The notes: generated by a model not told the origin, from the letters alone. Shown: positions 17,644-27,525, numbered from the stretch's first letter. The stretch is DNA of 64,000 nucleotides from an uncultured Lachnospiraceae bacterium (GCA_910577115.1 CAJTMC010000009.1:39146-103145); one strand, 5' to 3'. Program-made: numbers and translations.

Positions 17644-18375
17644 TTGTTAAACGAATTTTCAAGAACAGAACTCCTCATAGGTGAGGAGGGAATGGAAAAG
17701 CTGAAAAATGCAAGGGTTGCCGTTTTTGGCGTCGGCGGCGTCGGCGGATATGTCGTGGAGGCGCTTGCACGCAGCGGTGTCGGTGCGCTTGATTTAATTG
17801 ATAACGACAAGGTTAGTCTTACGAATATAAACCGTCAGATTATTGCGGCGCATAGTACGGTCGGGCGGTATAAGGTGGATGCGGCAAAAGAACGCATTCT
17901 CGACATTAACCCCGCGGCGAAGGTACATACGTATAAAACTTTTTTTATGCCGGATACGGCATCTGATTTTCACTTTTGCGACTATCATTATGTAGTAGAT
18001 GCGATTGATACAGTGACTGGGAAAATTGCGCTTGTGGAGAAGGCATACAAGGCGCACACGCCGATTATCAGTTCAATGGGGGCAGGAAATAAGCTGGATG
18101 CGGCTGCCTTTCAGGTGGCAGATATTTATGAGACAAGCGTATGTCCGCTCGCAAAAGTAATGCGGCGGGAACTTAAAAAAAGGGGGATTCCCAAGCTCAA
18201 GGTAGTGTACTCTCAAGAGAAACCGATAACACCTGAAAATGACACCGATGTCGCAATGAAAAATGACACAAGTGTCATAAAAAGACAGACGCCGGGGAGC
18301 ATTTCGTTTGTCCCTTCTGTTGCAGGGCTCATTATTGCGGGGGAAGTTGTAAAAGATATTATAGGAATAAAATGA
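17644..18375 (+). CDS. tcdA: tRNA threonylcarbamoyladenosine dehydratase-like, ThiF/E1 family
   Basis: 243 residues. The nucleotide-binding Rossmann motif GVGGVGGYVVEALARSGVG near residue 29 and LIDNDKVSLTNINRQ near residue 52 define the ThiF/MoeB/E1-like fold; the overall pattern with KRQTPGSISFVPSVAG near the end fits TcdA (CsdL), which cyclises t6A37 in tRNA to ct6A. TTG 17644 is used as start, about 10 bases past GAAAGGA; the next ATG (17692) would cut into the conserved FSRTELLIG N-terminus. It is probably an operon partner of the TtcA-like gene. A variable insert near residues 199-212 encodes two TGACAC palindromes. Confidence 0.82.
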   Translation: MLNEFSRTELLIGEEGMEKLKNARVAVFGVGGVGGYVVEALARSGVGALDLIDNDKVSLTNINRQIIAAHSTVGRYKVDAAKERILDINPAAKVHTYKTFFMPDTASDFHFCDYHYVVDAIDTVTGKIALVEKAYKAHTPIISSMGAGNKLDAAAFQVADIYETSVCPLAKVMRRELKKRGIPKLKVVYSQEKPITPENDTDVAMKNDTSVIKRQTPGSISFVPSVAGLIIAGEVVKDIIGIK

Positions 18376-18472
18376 CGGTAATGCAAGTCATATATTAAAA
18401 GAAATATTTCAGGAATAAAATAACACATATGTCATAAATGAGAAGAATAGAGAAAGGAGCACAGAGACAGAA

Positions 18473-19807
18473 ATGTATAGGGAGATATCAAAACTAATTA
18501 TGTACGGAGATATGGACGAGGACTGTATCCTTTATCAGCTAGGGGAAATTTTTCGTCGCTATGAAGCTGAAAAATCAGCAGAAAACACAAGTTCAAAACC
18601 GGTGTTAATAAAGGATATTTACACACAGCTTAAAAGGCTCTTAATTGTAGCAACAGATTATGGCTTTAACTATAATTTATGGCATAATTACCTGACATTT
18701 TACCTTGTGACAAATGAGAATCCGTTCAGTATTACCTGTGAAAAAGTCGGGGCAAACGAGGGCAGTGTCAACCACTTTGCAAAAAACGATTTCAGAGTAT
18801 TTCGAAACCTGTTTCATTTTGATTTTTCCGCGATTGAAAAAGACCTTGAGATCGACTGCTTTTCGCAGCTTTCCAACTATAAGGCAATCGGAAAAAAGGA
18901 GCTGATGTACAATAAAAATGTAAGCGAGAAAATTATTGCGCTCAGCGCAGAGCTGGAAACGGCGGCCGATGAAAATGCATTCTTTGACAGTGTGACAGCA
19001 TTTTATAAGGCTTACGGCGTGGGAATGTTTGGACTAAACAAAGCATTCCGGATTAGGGAGAGCAGTCATGGAGCGGACGTGGAGTTTGTCGCAATCAACA
19101 ATATGGACAAGGTGATGCTTTACGATTTAATCGGCTATGAAATCCAGAAGAAAAAGCTTGTTGACAACACGAAGGCATTTGTGGAAGGAAAGAAAGCCAA
19201 CAATGTGCTTTTGTTTGGCGACAGCGGAACAGGAAAATCCACAAGCATCAAAGCGATTGTGAATGCGTTTTATCCGCAGGGATTGCGTATGATTGAGATT
19301 TATAAGCATCAGTTCAAAGATTTATCTAATGTGATTGCACAAATAAAAAACAGAAATTATCGCTTTATCATCTATATGGACGATTTGTCGTTTGAGGAGT
19401 TTGAGACAGAATATAAGTTTTTGAAGGCAGTGATTGAAGGCGGTGTGGAGACAAGGCCGGATAATATTCTGATATATGCAACCTCGAACCGCAGGCATCT
19501 GATTAAAGAAACATGGAATGACAGAAGTGATGTCAAGGTTGAAAACGGCATGCATCAGTCTGACACAATGGAAGAGAAGCTTTCTTTGGTGAACCGCTTT
19601 GGCGTGACCATAAATTATTCCAAGCCTTCGCAGAAAGAATATTTCCACATTGTAATCGCGCTTGCACGCAGACAAGGTATCACAATGTCAGACGACGAGC
19701 TGCGTGCCGAAGCCAATAAATGGGAGCTGAGTCATGGCGGGATTTCAGGACGTACGGCGCAGCAGTTTGTGAATTACCTTGCAGGGTTTGAAGAACATTT
19801 GACATAG
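18473..19807 (+). CDS. DUF815 family AAA+ ATPase
   Basis: 444 residues. Walker A is GDSGTGKSTSI near residue 248 and Walker B is FIIYMDDLSFEEFE near residue 296, followed by TSNRRHL as a sensor region. The N-terminal 190 residues form the helical part usual for DUF815 proteins of Firmicutes. These are predicted cytosolic ATPases of unknown target. ATG 18473 follows GAAAGGAG with 12 bases between. It stands between tcdA and a GldA-like ABC operon; the 120-base gap after it carries no clear hairpin. Confidence 0.8.
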   Translation: MYREISKLIMYGDMDEDCILYQLGEIFRRYEAEKSAENTSSKPVLIKDIYTQLKRLLIVATDYGFNYNLWHNYLTFYLVTNENPFSITCEKVGANEGSVNHFAKNDFRVFRNLFHFDFSAIEKDLEIDCFSQLSNYKAIGKKELMYNKNVSEKIIALSAELETAADENAFFDSVTAFYKAYGVGMFGLNKAFRIRESSHGADVEFVAINNMDKVMLYDLIGYEIQKKKLVDNTKAFVEGKKANNVLLFGDSGTGKSTSIKAIVNAFYPQGLRMIEIYKHQFKDLSNVIAQIKNRNYRFIIYMDDLSFEEFETEYKFLKAVIEGGVETRPDNILIYATSNRRHLIKETWNDRSDVKVENGMHQSDTMEEKLSLVNRFGVTINYSKPSQKEYFHIVIALARRQGITMSDDELRAEANKWELSHGGISGRTAQQFVNYLAGFEEHLT

Positions 19808-19927
19808 AAAGGAGATTAGGACACAAAAAAAACACAGATTTATCATACTTTAATCAAATTTTCTGCATACAATGGTAAACGATACAGAATTTGGAAAATA
19901 TCATACTGTGTCAGGGAGGTATCGTAA

Positions 19928-21034
19928 TTGATTGAAGTAAAAAATCTAACAAAGAAATATGGAAACCATACAGCCGTAGATGACCTGTCCTTTCGCGTGG
20001 AGCGGGGCATGATTTACGGCTTTTTAGGGCCAAACGGGGCGGGGAAATCCACCACGATGAACATGATGACGGGCTACATAGCGGCGAGCGGCGGCACTGT
20101 GCGCATCAACGGATATGATATTTTAAAGGAGCCCAAAAAGGCGAAGAAATGCATCGGTTATTTGCCGGAGCTGCCGCCTGTTTATCAGGATATGACAGTT
20201 TGGGAGTACCTGAATTTTGCCGCGCAGCTAAAGCAGGTAAAAAAACCGGAGCGCAGAGTACAGCTTGAAACAATTATGGAGCAGACGCAGATTACAGAGG
20301 TGAAAGAGCGGTTAATCAAAAATCTCTCAAAGGGTTATAAGCAAAGAATAGGGCTCGCGCAGGCGATCATTGGTTATCCTGAGGTGATTATACTCGATGA
20401 GCCTATGGTGGGGTTAGATCCCAAGCAGATTATTGAAATCAGGGCGCTGATTAAGGAGCTTTCTCAAAATCATACTATTATTTTGAGCTCACACATTTTG
20501 TCAGAGGTCAGCGCGGTGTGTGACCATATTCTGATTATTTCCAAAGGAAAGCTTGTGGCAAGCGATACGCCGGAGGGACTGACGACGCTGATGAAAGGCG
20601 GCAGGCAGCTGGAACTGAGTGTGTGCGGAACGGAAGAAACGCTTTGTGAAATATTAAACAATATTTGGGATATTGACAACTATACAATTGTAAAAGGAAA
20701 ACAGGCGGATATGTGCAGTGCAGTTATTCGGACAAGTGCAGAGGCCGACATCAGAAAAGAATTGTTTTACAGACTTGCATCGGCTGACATGCCGATTATG
20801 CAGCTTGGCATCTTTGAAAAATCGCTGGAAGATGTCTTTTTGGAGCTTACAGGAGAAGCGTCTGAAACTGCCAGGGAAGGTACAGAGGGAGCCGAATACG
20901 AAACAACGGAAACGTTTGGCGATGCACAGGCAGAAAAACTGCCAGAAGACGAAACTGCCAAAGAACCGGAGCAGGAAACAGCGCAAGCGTGTATAACGGA
21001 AACGGAGGTGGCAGAAAATGACAGCAATCTTTAA
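19928..21034 (+). CDS. ABC transporter ATP-binding protein, GldA-like, with acidic tail
   Basis: 368 residues. Walker A GPNGAGKSTT near residue 35, signature LSKGYKQRIG near residue 138 and Walker B VIILDEPMVGLDP near residue 155 show a complete ATPase of the CcmA/GldA branch. The N-terminus lacks ATG; TTG 19928 lies 7 bases past GGGAGGT. After about residue 310 an added Glu/Thr-rich tail of 55 residues is unusual for the family. It overlaps the permease gene by 17 bases, implying one complex at the membrane. Confidence 0.87.
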   Translation: MIEVKNLTKKYGNHTAVDDLSFRVERGMIYGFLGPNGAGKSTTMNMMTGYIAASGGTVRINGYDILKEPKKAKKCIGYLPELPPVYQDMTVWEYLNFAAQLKQVKKPERRVQLETIMEQTQITEVKERLIKNLSKGYKQRIGLAQAIIGYPEVIILDEPMVGLDPKQIIEIRALIKELSQNHTIILSSHILSEVSAVCDHILIISKGKLVASDTPEGLTTLMKGGRQLELSVCGTEETLCEILNNIWDIDNYTIVKGKQADMCSAVIRTSAEADIRKELFYRLASADMPIMQLGIFEKSLEDVFLELTGEASETAREGTEGAEYETTETFGDAQAEKLPEDETAKEPEQETAQACITETEVAENDSNL

Positions 21035-23168
21035 AAAGGAATTTATGTCTTACCTTCATTCGGTGACAGGCTGGCTGTTTATGGCGTTTATGATCTGTCT
21101 TTTTGCAATGTACTCGTCTGTCTACAATCTTGCATACGGGACGCCGTACATCGCATATTCGTTTGATGCGGTTCTGATTTTGTTTTTTATTACGGTTCCT
21201 TTGCTTTCCATGCGGATCATGGCGGACGAACGCAGGCAAAAGACAGACCAGCTGCTGATTACGTCACCGGTTTCCGTTGGGAAAATTGTGTTTGGAAAAT
21301 ATCTTGCAATGGCGGCAGTATTTGTGATACCGCTTCTGCTTTTTAGTTTTCTTCCGTTTTTCTTAAGCAGCTACGGTACGGTGCCAATGGCGGAGAATTT
21401 TGTGGCGCTTCTTGCTTTTGCGCTTTACGGACTTGCCGCAATTGCAGTAGGGCTGTTTCTGTCAAGCCTTACGGAAAACGTGGTAATTGCGGCTGTTTTT
21501 ACCTTTATTGTCCTGTTTTTAACATATATGATGCAGGGAATAGAAAGCCTGATTTCGTCTACGGGGAATCTTGCTACAAGGATTTTAAGCGTTTTTGATT
21601 TTTACTCGCATTATAGCGGCATGATCAGCGCAGTGTCAGATGTGACAGGAAACAGCAGGCTTACCACGGTATTTGACCTCACAAGTATTGTTTATTTTTT
21701 GTCAATCATTGTGCTGATGTTGTTTTTGACTACACAGTCCATTCAAAAACGGCGTTATACAATGTCTGTGAAAAATTTTGTAATGGGAGCATATAGCAGT
21801 ATTGCGACAGCTGTTGCGGTTGCTTTGGCTGTGGGTGTTAATTTGGCTGCGGGAGCATTACCGTCCAATTATACGTCGGTTGATGTGACGACAAATAAAT
21901 TGTATGGCATTACGGAGCAGACAAGAGAGCTTGTAAAAGCGCTGGATCAGGACGTAAATATTTATGTCTATGCCGCACAGGAGAGCGCAGACGGCGTGCT
22001 TGCGCAGACGCTGGAACGGTATCAGGAATTGTCAAAGCATATTGAGGTTACCTATATTGATCCGCTTCAGGATCCCAATTTTGCCAATAAATACACTGCT
22101 GATGATATTTCCCAAAACAGCATCATTGTTGAAACAGACAAGCGCAGTAAGGTGATTGATTATTATGATCTGTATGAAACACAGCTTGATTATGCGACGT
22201 ATTCTCAAAGTGTGACGGGATATGACGGCGAGGGACAGCTTACAAGCGCGATTTCGTACTGTATTAGCGATGATATGCCCAAAATCTATTTTATTGCCGG
22301 ACATAACGAGTATACGTTTGACAACGGCTTTCTTACGGCAATTGAAAAGGAAAATATTGATTATGAAACGATCAGCCTGCTTGAGCATGATGCCATTCCC
22401 GAGGACGCGCAGTGTGTCATTATTCATGCGCCCGAAAATGATTTTTCGGCAGATGATGCGGATAAGGTGATTGCTTATCTGAACAATGGCGGAATGGTCA
22501 TTATGACGATGGAATATGTGCAGGAGGAGCAGTCTCATTATGAGCGGATTTTATCTGAGTTTGGCATGACGCTCCAGCGCGGAATGATTGCGGAAAATGA
22601 TACCGCAGGATATTATCAGGCGCCGTTCTACCTGCTGCCCAATATTGAAGATGCAGAGGAAACAAGCGGACTTACCGGACAGCATAAATATGTGATGTCC
22701 CCTTTTGCACAAAGCGTAACCGTACCGGAAAACAGTGTGGAAGGTATGACTTACACCAAGCTGCTGACGACTTCCGACAAGGCGGTATTAAAGAGAGGAG
22801 AAAAGCAGGTAACTACTTATGAGAAGGAGGACGGCGACATTGAGGGGCCGTTCTGTGTCGGCGTAAAGGCACAAAAGGAGCTTGAAAGCGGTGAGGGAAC
22901 GCTTTATGTTTTTACAAGCGCGCAGATGTTTACGGACTATTATGACAGCGCTGTTGCAGGAAACAACAGGCAGCTTCTCTCAAATATTATGGGAACGATT
23001 GCGGGACATGAAGTCAGCGTATCCATTCCTGTAAAGAGCTATACGCTTGAGCTGCTGACCGTTCCGGCACAGACGGCATATCTTTACAGAGCGTTATTTA
23101 TGATTGTCGTACCGCTTGGACTTTTGGCAGCAGGGCTTGCAATCTGGATGGTACGCAGGAAAAAGTAG
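21018..23168 (+). CDS. GldF-GldG fusion: ABC-2 permease plus extracytoplasmic GldG-like domain
   Basis: 716 residues. The first 240 hold six hydrophobic spans of an ABC-2 permease (SVTGWLFMAFMICLFAMYSS onward). One further span near residues 255-278 leads into a GldG-like outer domain (YTSVDVTTNKLYGITEQT, then NIYVYAAQ), closed by a last span near residue 690 and RRKK. In Bacteroidetes GldF and GldG are separate gliding-motility proteins; in Firmicutes fused homologues of unknown cargo occur without gliding. The third gene often found with it (DUF4340) is absent here and a terminator follows directly. Confidence 0.83.
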   Translation: MTAIFKKEFMSYLHSVTGWLFMAFMICLFAMYSSVYNLAYGTPYIAYSFDAVLILFFITVPLLSMRIMADERRQKTDQLLITSPVSVGKIVFGKYLAMAAVFVIPLLLFSFLPFFLSSYGTVPMAENFVALLAFALYGLAAIAVGLFLSSLTENVVIAAVFTFIVLFLTYMMQGIESLISSTGNLATRILSVFDFYSHYSGMISAVSDVTGNSRLTTVFDLTSIVYFLSIIVLMLFLTTQSIQKRRYTMSVKNFVMGAYSSIATAVAVALAVGVNLAAGALPSNYTSVDVTTNKLYGITEQTRELVKALDQDVNIYVYAAQESADGVLAQTLERYQELSKHIEVTYIDPLQDPNFANKYTADDISQNSIIVETDKRSKVIDYYDLYETQLDYATYSQSVTGYDGEGQLTSAISYCISDDMPKIYFIAGHNEYTFDNGFLTAIEKENIDYETISLLEHDAIPEDAQCVIIHAPENDFSADDADKVIAYLNNGGMVIMTMEYVQEEQSHYERILSEFGMTLQRGMIAENDTAGYYQAPFYLLPNIEDAEETSGLTGQHKYVMSPFAQSVTVPENSVEGMTYTKLLTTSDKAVLKRGEKQVTTYEKEDGDIEGPFCVGVKAQKELESGEGTLYVFTSAQMFTDYYDSAVAGNNRQLLSNIMGTIAGHEVSVSIPVKSYTLELLTVPAQTAYLYRALFMIVVPLGLLAAGLAIWMVRRKK

Positions 23169-23177
23169 CTGACTTTA

Positions 23178-23218
23178 TCAATCCCCGATTTCGGAAGTTG
23201 TCCGGAATCGGGGATTGA
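23178..23218 (+). terminator. Rho-independent terminator after the GldFG-like gene
   Basis: TCAATCCCCGATT (23178-23190) pairs perfectly with AATCGGGGATTGA (23206-23218), with CGG/CCG continuing inside. CTCTTGTAATTTTT follows. Confidence 0.88.
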
Positions 23219-23305
23219 CTCTTGTAATTTTTCACAAGAGATCTATATGTCTGTGTCCATATCCTATAAAATATAAGTAAAACAGGCGCAAATAAAAAGT
23301 TAGGA

Positions 23306-23335
23306 TTGTAAAATGCCCTTAAAGTAGTTTATAAT
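23306..23335 (+). promoter_or_regulatory. Probable promoter of the Na/Pi-PhoU gene
   Basis: TTGTAA (23306-23311), 18 bases, TATAAT (23330-23335). The leader of about 100 bases contains element copy D. Confidence 0.55.
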
Positions 23336-23389
23336 GTAATTTAGTAGTCTGTTGAAAAAGGCCTTTGACGGTCTTGCTACAAAGGAAGA

Positions 23390-23432
23390 GAAAAGCGGAT
23401 TTTCGCCAAAGGGCACAAATTCGCCATTGCGA
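23390..23432 (+). repeat. Degenerate tandem-hairpin element, copy D
   Basis: GAAAA (23390-23394) and TTTTC (23400-23404) form hairpin 1. AAAGGGCACAAATTCGCC (23408-23425) matches the right arm of copy A's hairpin 2, but the left arm is missing. GAAAGGA and the double-ATG start follow at once. Confidence 0.5.
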
Positions 23433-23451
23433 AAGGAACATGGTTAAAGGA

Positions 23452-25242
23452 ATGGGCATCACATCGATTTTGGCGCTGCTTAGCGGAGTAGCGTTGTTTC
23501 TGTTTGGTATGTCGCTTATGGGTGACGGATTGAAGAAGGCGGCAGGAGAAAAGCTGGAGTTAATTTTATATAAATTGACAAGTACGCCAATGAAAGGCGT
23601 GCTTTTAGGTACGGCAGTGACGGCAGTGATTCAATCTTCATCTGCTACAACAGTTATGGTAGTGGGGTTTGTAAATGCTGGCATGATGAAAGTTGCGCAG
23701 GCAATTGGTATCATCATGGGAGCCAATATCGGTACGAGTATAACAGGGTGGGTTTTGTGTCTGTCTTATATTGAAGGTTCAAATGGCTTAGCGCAGCTTT
23801 TATCAACGGCGACCATTTCAGCAGTTGTTTCAATTATCGGTATTTTATTTAAGACGATTTCCAAGAAATCTACATATAAAAATGTCGGTGATATTATGCT
23901 TGGCTTTTCGATTCTTATGCTCGGTATGCAGAGCATGAGCAGTGCCGTTTCGAATTTAAAGGGTGATGAGCGCTTTACAAACATGTTTACTATGTTTTCG
24001 AATCCGATTATGGGTATCCTTGTGGGTATTTTGTTTACGGCAGTTTTACAGAGCGCGTCTGCCTCAATCGGTATTTTACAGGCGCTTTCCGTAACAGGAG
24101 CGATAACTTTTGCGACGGCATTTCCGATAACAATGGGTATCGGTGTCGGTGCGGCATGTCCTGTCTTGTTATCCTCCATCGGAACGAATAAGAACGGCAA
24201 GAGAACAGCACTGATTTATTTGATGAACGACCTTTTTGGCATGTTGTTCTGGTCGATTACATTCTATTTGATTCATGCAATTGTTCATTTTGACTTTCTT
24301 GACATGAAGATGACGCCAGTTACAATCGCTATGCTCAATACAGTGTTCCGGATTGCGACTGTGATGATTCTTTTTCCGTTTATTAAGTGGATTGAGCGGC
24401 TTGTGTTTAAGCTGGTGAAGGACAGTGCGGAGGACAGGGAGGATCAGGCAGATTTCGATTTGCTTGAGGAGCGTTTCCTGAATTATCCGGCGCTTGCAAT
24501 CGGGCAGAGCCATACGGCAGCCAGTGGTATGGTAAGGAAGGCAAGGAAAAATATCCAGCGTGCAATGGGGCTTTTTGTCAATTATGATGAGGAGCGTTAC
24601 AATAAAGTTCAGGAGAAAGAGAACCTGATTGATAAGTATGAGGATAAATTAGGTTCCTACCTGATGCAGCTTACAGGACGCGATATGACGGAGAACCAGT
24701 CAAAACAGGTATCTATTTTGCTGCATACAATCAGCGATTTTGAACGCTTGGGCGATCATGCGGTAAATCTGTCCAAGTCGGCAAACGAGCTTTATGAGAA
24801 AAAGATTCATTTTTCGGACGAGGCTGTTTATGAGCTTGCTGTGTTGGGCAGTGCGGTAAAGGAGATTCTTGATTTGACGGTCAAGTCCTTCAGCGATGAT
24901 GATATTTACACAGCAATCAGGGTAGAGCCGCTTCGCGAGCTGATTAATGTACTTTGTAATGAATTGAAATCAAGGCATATTACACGACTCAAGAACGGTA
25001 AGTGTGAGATGAAACAGGGATTTGCCTTTAACAATATTCTGACGGATTTTGAGCGGATTGGCGCACATTGCTCGAATGTGGCGCTTGCGCTTCTTGAGGT
25101 GGAGGCGGAAGATTTTGATACGCATGAGTACCAAAAGAGTATCCGCGAAATGAACAATGAGCTTTACACGTCGCTCTATGAGGATTATGAGGAGCGGTAC
25201 AATATTAATAAATTCAAAAAATGGAGAAAGAGTAAGCAATGA
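23452..25242 (+). CDS. Na+/Pi cotransporter family protein with C-terminal PhoU domain
   Basis: About 596 residues. Two inverted transport repeats carry the NptA-type signatures VIQSSSATTVMVVGF near residue 58 and VLQSASASIGILQ near residue 201, amid 8-9 hydrophobic spans. Residues from about 365 on are helical and PhoU-like (SDFERLGDHAVNLSKSA). Such proteins move phosphate with sodium or act as regulators of phosphate or c-di-AMP-related balance; direction is not clear from sequence. ATG 23440 nearly touches GAAAGGA and ATG 23452 is 14 bases off; the latter matches family N-termini better. The next gene overlaps by 4 bases. Confidence 0.86.
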   Translation: MGITSILALLSGVALFLFGMSLMGDGLKKAAGEKLELILYKLTSTPMKGVLLGTAVTAVIQSSSATTVMVVGFVNAGMMKVAQAIGIIMGANIGTSITGWVLCLSYIEGSNGLAQLLSTATISAVVSIIGILFKTISKKSTYKNVGDIMLGFSILMLGMQSMSSAVSNLKGDERFTNMFTMFSNPIMGILVGILFTAVLQSASASIGILQALSVTGAITFATAFPITMGIGVGAACPVLLSSIGTNKNGKRTALIYLMNDLFGMLFWSITFYLIHAIVHFDFLDMKMTPVTIAMLNTVFRIATVMILFPFIKWIERLVFKLVKDSAEDREDQADFDLLEERFLNYPALAIGQSHTAASGMVRKARKNIQRAMGLFVNYDEERYNKVQEKENLIDKYEDKLGSYLMQLTGRDMTENQSKQVSILLHTISDFERLGDHAVNLSKSANELYEKKIHFSDEAVYELAVLGSAVKEILDLTVKSFSDDDIYTAIRVEPLRELINVLCNELKSRHITRLKNGKCEMKQGFAFNNILTDFERIGAHCSNVALALLEVEAEDFDTHEYQKSIREMNNELYTSLYEDYEERYNINKFKKWRKSKQ

Positions 25243-25991
25243 AACAAATCCGGTACCGAAAACTGGACGGTATAAGAGGTATTGCCCTCTTAAATATGAT
25301 AGCGTTTCATGCTGCATGGGACTTGGTTTATCTGTATGGGGTTCAATGGAATTGGTATCAGTCAACAGGAGGCTATATTTGGCAGCAGGGGATATGTTGG
25401 ACGTTTATTTTCCTTTCCGGCTTTTGCCTGCCGCTTGGGAAGCACCCTGTCAAAAGAGGATTGACGGTATTTTTGGGAGGTGCGGTGATTACAGTTGTGA
25501 CGCTTGTACTGATGCCCCAAAACAGGGTTGTTTTTGGCGTGCTTACGCTGATTGGATCGTGCATGGTCATTGTGGGTGTGTTTGACCGGCTGCTGCAAAA
25601 AATGATTCCGGTGTTTGGGTTGTTTATCAGTCTTGGGCTTTTTGCGGTGATGCGGAATGTGAACGAGGGCTGGCTTGGGTTTGAAGCATTCCGGCTGTGT
25701 GAAGCGCCGAAGGCGCTTTATGCATGTGAATATCCTTTGGCGAAGCTGGTAGCAGCATACCTTGGGTTTCCAGGGAAAGACTTTTATTCCACGGATTATT
25801 TTTCGATGATTCCGTGGCTGTTTCTTTTTTTGTCAGGATATTTTTTCTTTCGGCTTTTGGATAAATCGGAAATGTTTGGCGTGCTTGAGAAGGGCGTGCT
25901 GCTGCCGGTTGAATGGATTGGAAAACATTCGTTTGCTATTTATATGCTTCATCAGCCGGTAATTTATTTGGCTTTAGAGATTATTTTTTAA
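25239..25991 (+). CDS. DUF1624 / HGSNAT-like acyltransferase membrane protein
   Basis: 250 residues, seven or so hydrophobic spans. The opening RYRKLDGIRGIALLNMIAFH with its Asp-Gly and conserved His, and the closing GKHSFAIYMLHQPVIY, fit the DUF1624 family related to heparan-alpha-glucosaminide N-acetyltransferase. It may move acetyl groups across the membrane to a cell-surface glycan; substrate unknown. ATG 25239 overlaps the stop of the Na/Pi gene (ATGA), so translation is coupled. Confidence 0.75.
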   Translation: MKQIRYRKLDGIRGIALLNMIAFHAAWDLVYLYGVQWNWYQSTGGYIWQQGICWTFIFLSGFCLPLGKHPVKRGLTVFLGGAVITVVTLVLMPQNRVVFGVLTLIGSCMVIVGVFDRLLQKMIPVFGLFISLGLFAVMRNVNEGWLGFEAFRLCEAPKALYACEYPLAKLVAAYLGFPGKDFYSTDYFSMIPWLFLFLSGYFFFRLLDKSEMFGVLEKGVLLPVEWIGKHSFAIYMLHQPVIYLALEIIF

Positions 25992-26048
25992 TAGCCGGGA
26001 CGCTTTTCGCCGGAAAATTTGCAGATCTGATAAGAATGAGGGAGGAAT

Positions 26049-27473
26049 ATGGGAACGACAAAACTGCTTGAAAAACTGCGCTGTGGGGAGGAACTTACGC
26101 TACGGGAACAGGCGCTTTTGACAATACAACTTAGTATTCCTGCGATTTTTGCCCAAATTTCATCCATCGTGATGCAGTATATTGATGCGTCAATGGTGGG
26201 GCATTTGGGGGCGGACGGCTCCGCGGCAATCGGTGTTGTGGCATCTAGCACATGGCTTATGGGTGGACTTTGCGCGGCGGCGTCTACGGGCTTTACCGTT
26301 CAGGTGGCGCAACGCATCGGGGCGCGTGACAGGAAGGGAGCGCGAAGCATTGTGCGGCAGGGACTTGTGGCGGTGTTTTTATTCAGCTGTGTTCTGATGC
26401 TGCTTGGCGTGCTGTTCAGCGGGGGACTGCCGGTGTGGCTTGGCGCAGATGCATCTATTTGCAAAAATGCGTCAGGTTATTTTTTCGTGTATGCATGTTT
26501 TCTTCCTGTCCTGCAGTTAAACAGCGCTGCGGGCGGTATGCTGCAATGCAGTGGGAACATGCGCCTTCCGAGTATGCTTCATATTATGATGTGTTTTCTG
26601 GATGTAATTTTTAATGCAGTTTTGATCTTTCCGACGAGGGAGATTGTAATATCAGGCGGGGCAGGGATAAAGATACGCATTTTCGGAGCAGGACTTGGCG
26701 TGACGGGAGCTGCGCTTGGAACGGCGCTTGCAGAGCTTGTGACAGCCTGTCTGATGCTCTATTTTTTGCTGATACGTTCGCCGATGCTGCATCTTAGAAG
26801 GAATGAGCGTCTGCAATGGAAGGCAGATGATCTAAAGCTGGCTGTAAAAATTGCGCTTCCGGTCGGTTTTGAGCAGGTTGTAATGTGTGGTGCGCAGATT
26901 ATGTCAACCCGAATTGTGGCGCCGCTTGGAACGATTGCGATTGCTGCAAATTCGCTCTCTGTTACGGCAGAAAGCCTTTGCTACATGCCGGGGTATGGGA
27001 TCGGAACTGCCGCGACAACACTAATCGGACAGAGCATCGGAGCCGGACGAAAGGACTTGACAAGGCGGCTTGGCTGGCTTACGACAGGTCTTGGAATGCT
27101 TGTGATGACGTGGAGCGGTTTTTTGCTGTTTTTTGGCGCACCGTTTATGATCGGACTTTTGACGCCTGATGCGGCAATCCGCGCGCTCGGCACACGAATC
27201 CTCAGAATCGAGGCATTTGCGGAACCGATGTATGCGGCATCGATTGTGGCGTCGGGCGTGTTTCGCGGAGCCGGCGATACGCTTGTTCCAAGCTTTATGA
27301 GTTTGTTCTGCATGTGGGCAGTGCGCATACCGCTTTCGGCGTTTCTTGCAGTTTCTTACGGCTTGCAGGGTGTGTGGGTTGCGATGTGTGTTGAGCTCTG
27401 TGTCAGGGGTGTTATTTTTCTGATACGGTTAAAAGGAACAAGGTGGCAGAAAAATATGGCGCAGGTATCGTGA
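26049..27473 (+). CDS. MATE family efflux transporter
   Basis: 474 residues, twelve hydrophobic spans. IPAIFAQISSIVMQYIDASM near residue 30 and the second-half repeat IALPVGFEQVVMCGAQIMS near residue 270 are the two MATE half signatures; GAAGTALIGQSIGAG-like sequence (TTLIGQSIGAGR) lies near residue 320. It should export cationic compounds or metabolites using sodium or protons. ATG 26049 follows GAGGGAGG. The 57-base gap from the previous gene has no hairpin, so it may be in the same transcript. Confidence 0.88.
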   Translation: MGTTKLLEKLRCGEELTLREQALLTIQLSIPAIFAQISSIVMQYIDASMVGHLGADGSAAIGVVASSTWLMGGLCAAASTGFTVQVAQRIGARDRKGARSIVRQGLVAVFLFSCVLMLLGVLFSGGLPVWLGADASICKNASGYFFVYACFLPVLQLNSAAGGMLQCSGNMRLPSMLHIMMCFLDVIFNAVLIFPTREIVISGGAGIKIRIFGAGLGVTGAALGTALAELVTACLMLYFLLIRSPMLHLRRNERLQWKADDLKLAVKIALPVGFEQVVMCGAQIMSTRIVAPLGTIAIAANSLSVTAESLCYMPGYGIGTAATTLIGQSIGAGRKDLTRRLGWLTTGLGMLVMTWSGFLLFFGAPFMIGLLTPDAAIRALGTRILRIEAFAEPMYAASIVASGVFRGAGDTLVPSFMSLFCMWAVRIPLSAFLAVSYGLQGVWVAMCVELCVRGVIFLIRLKGTRWQKNMAQVS

Positions 27474-27525
27474 GAGGCCGCTGTTGGGATTAACTGTCCA
27501 ATTTCTACCAAATAAAAAATATTTC

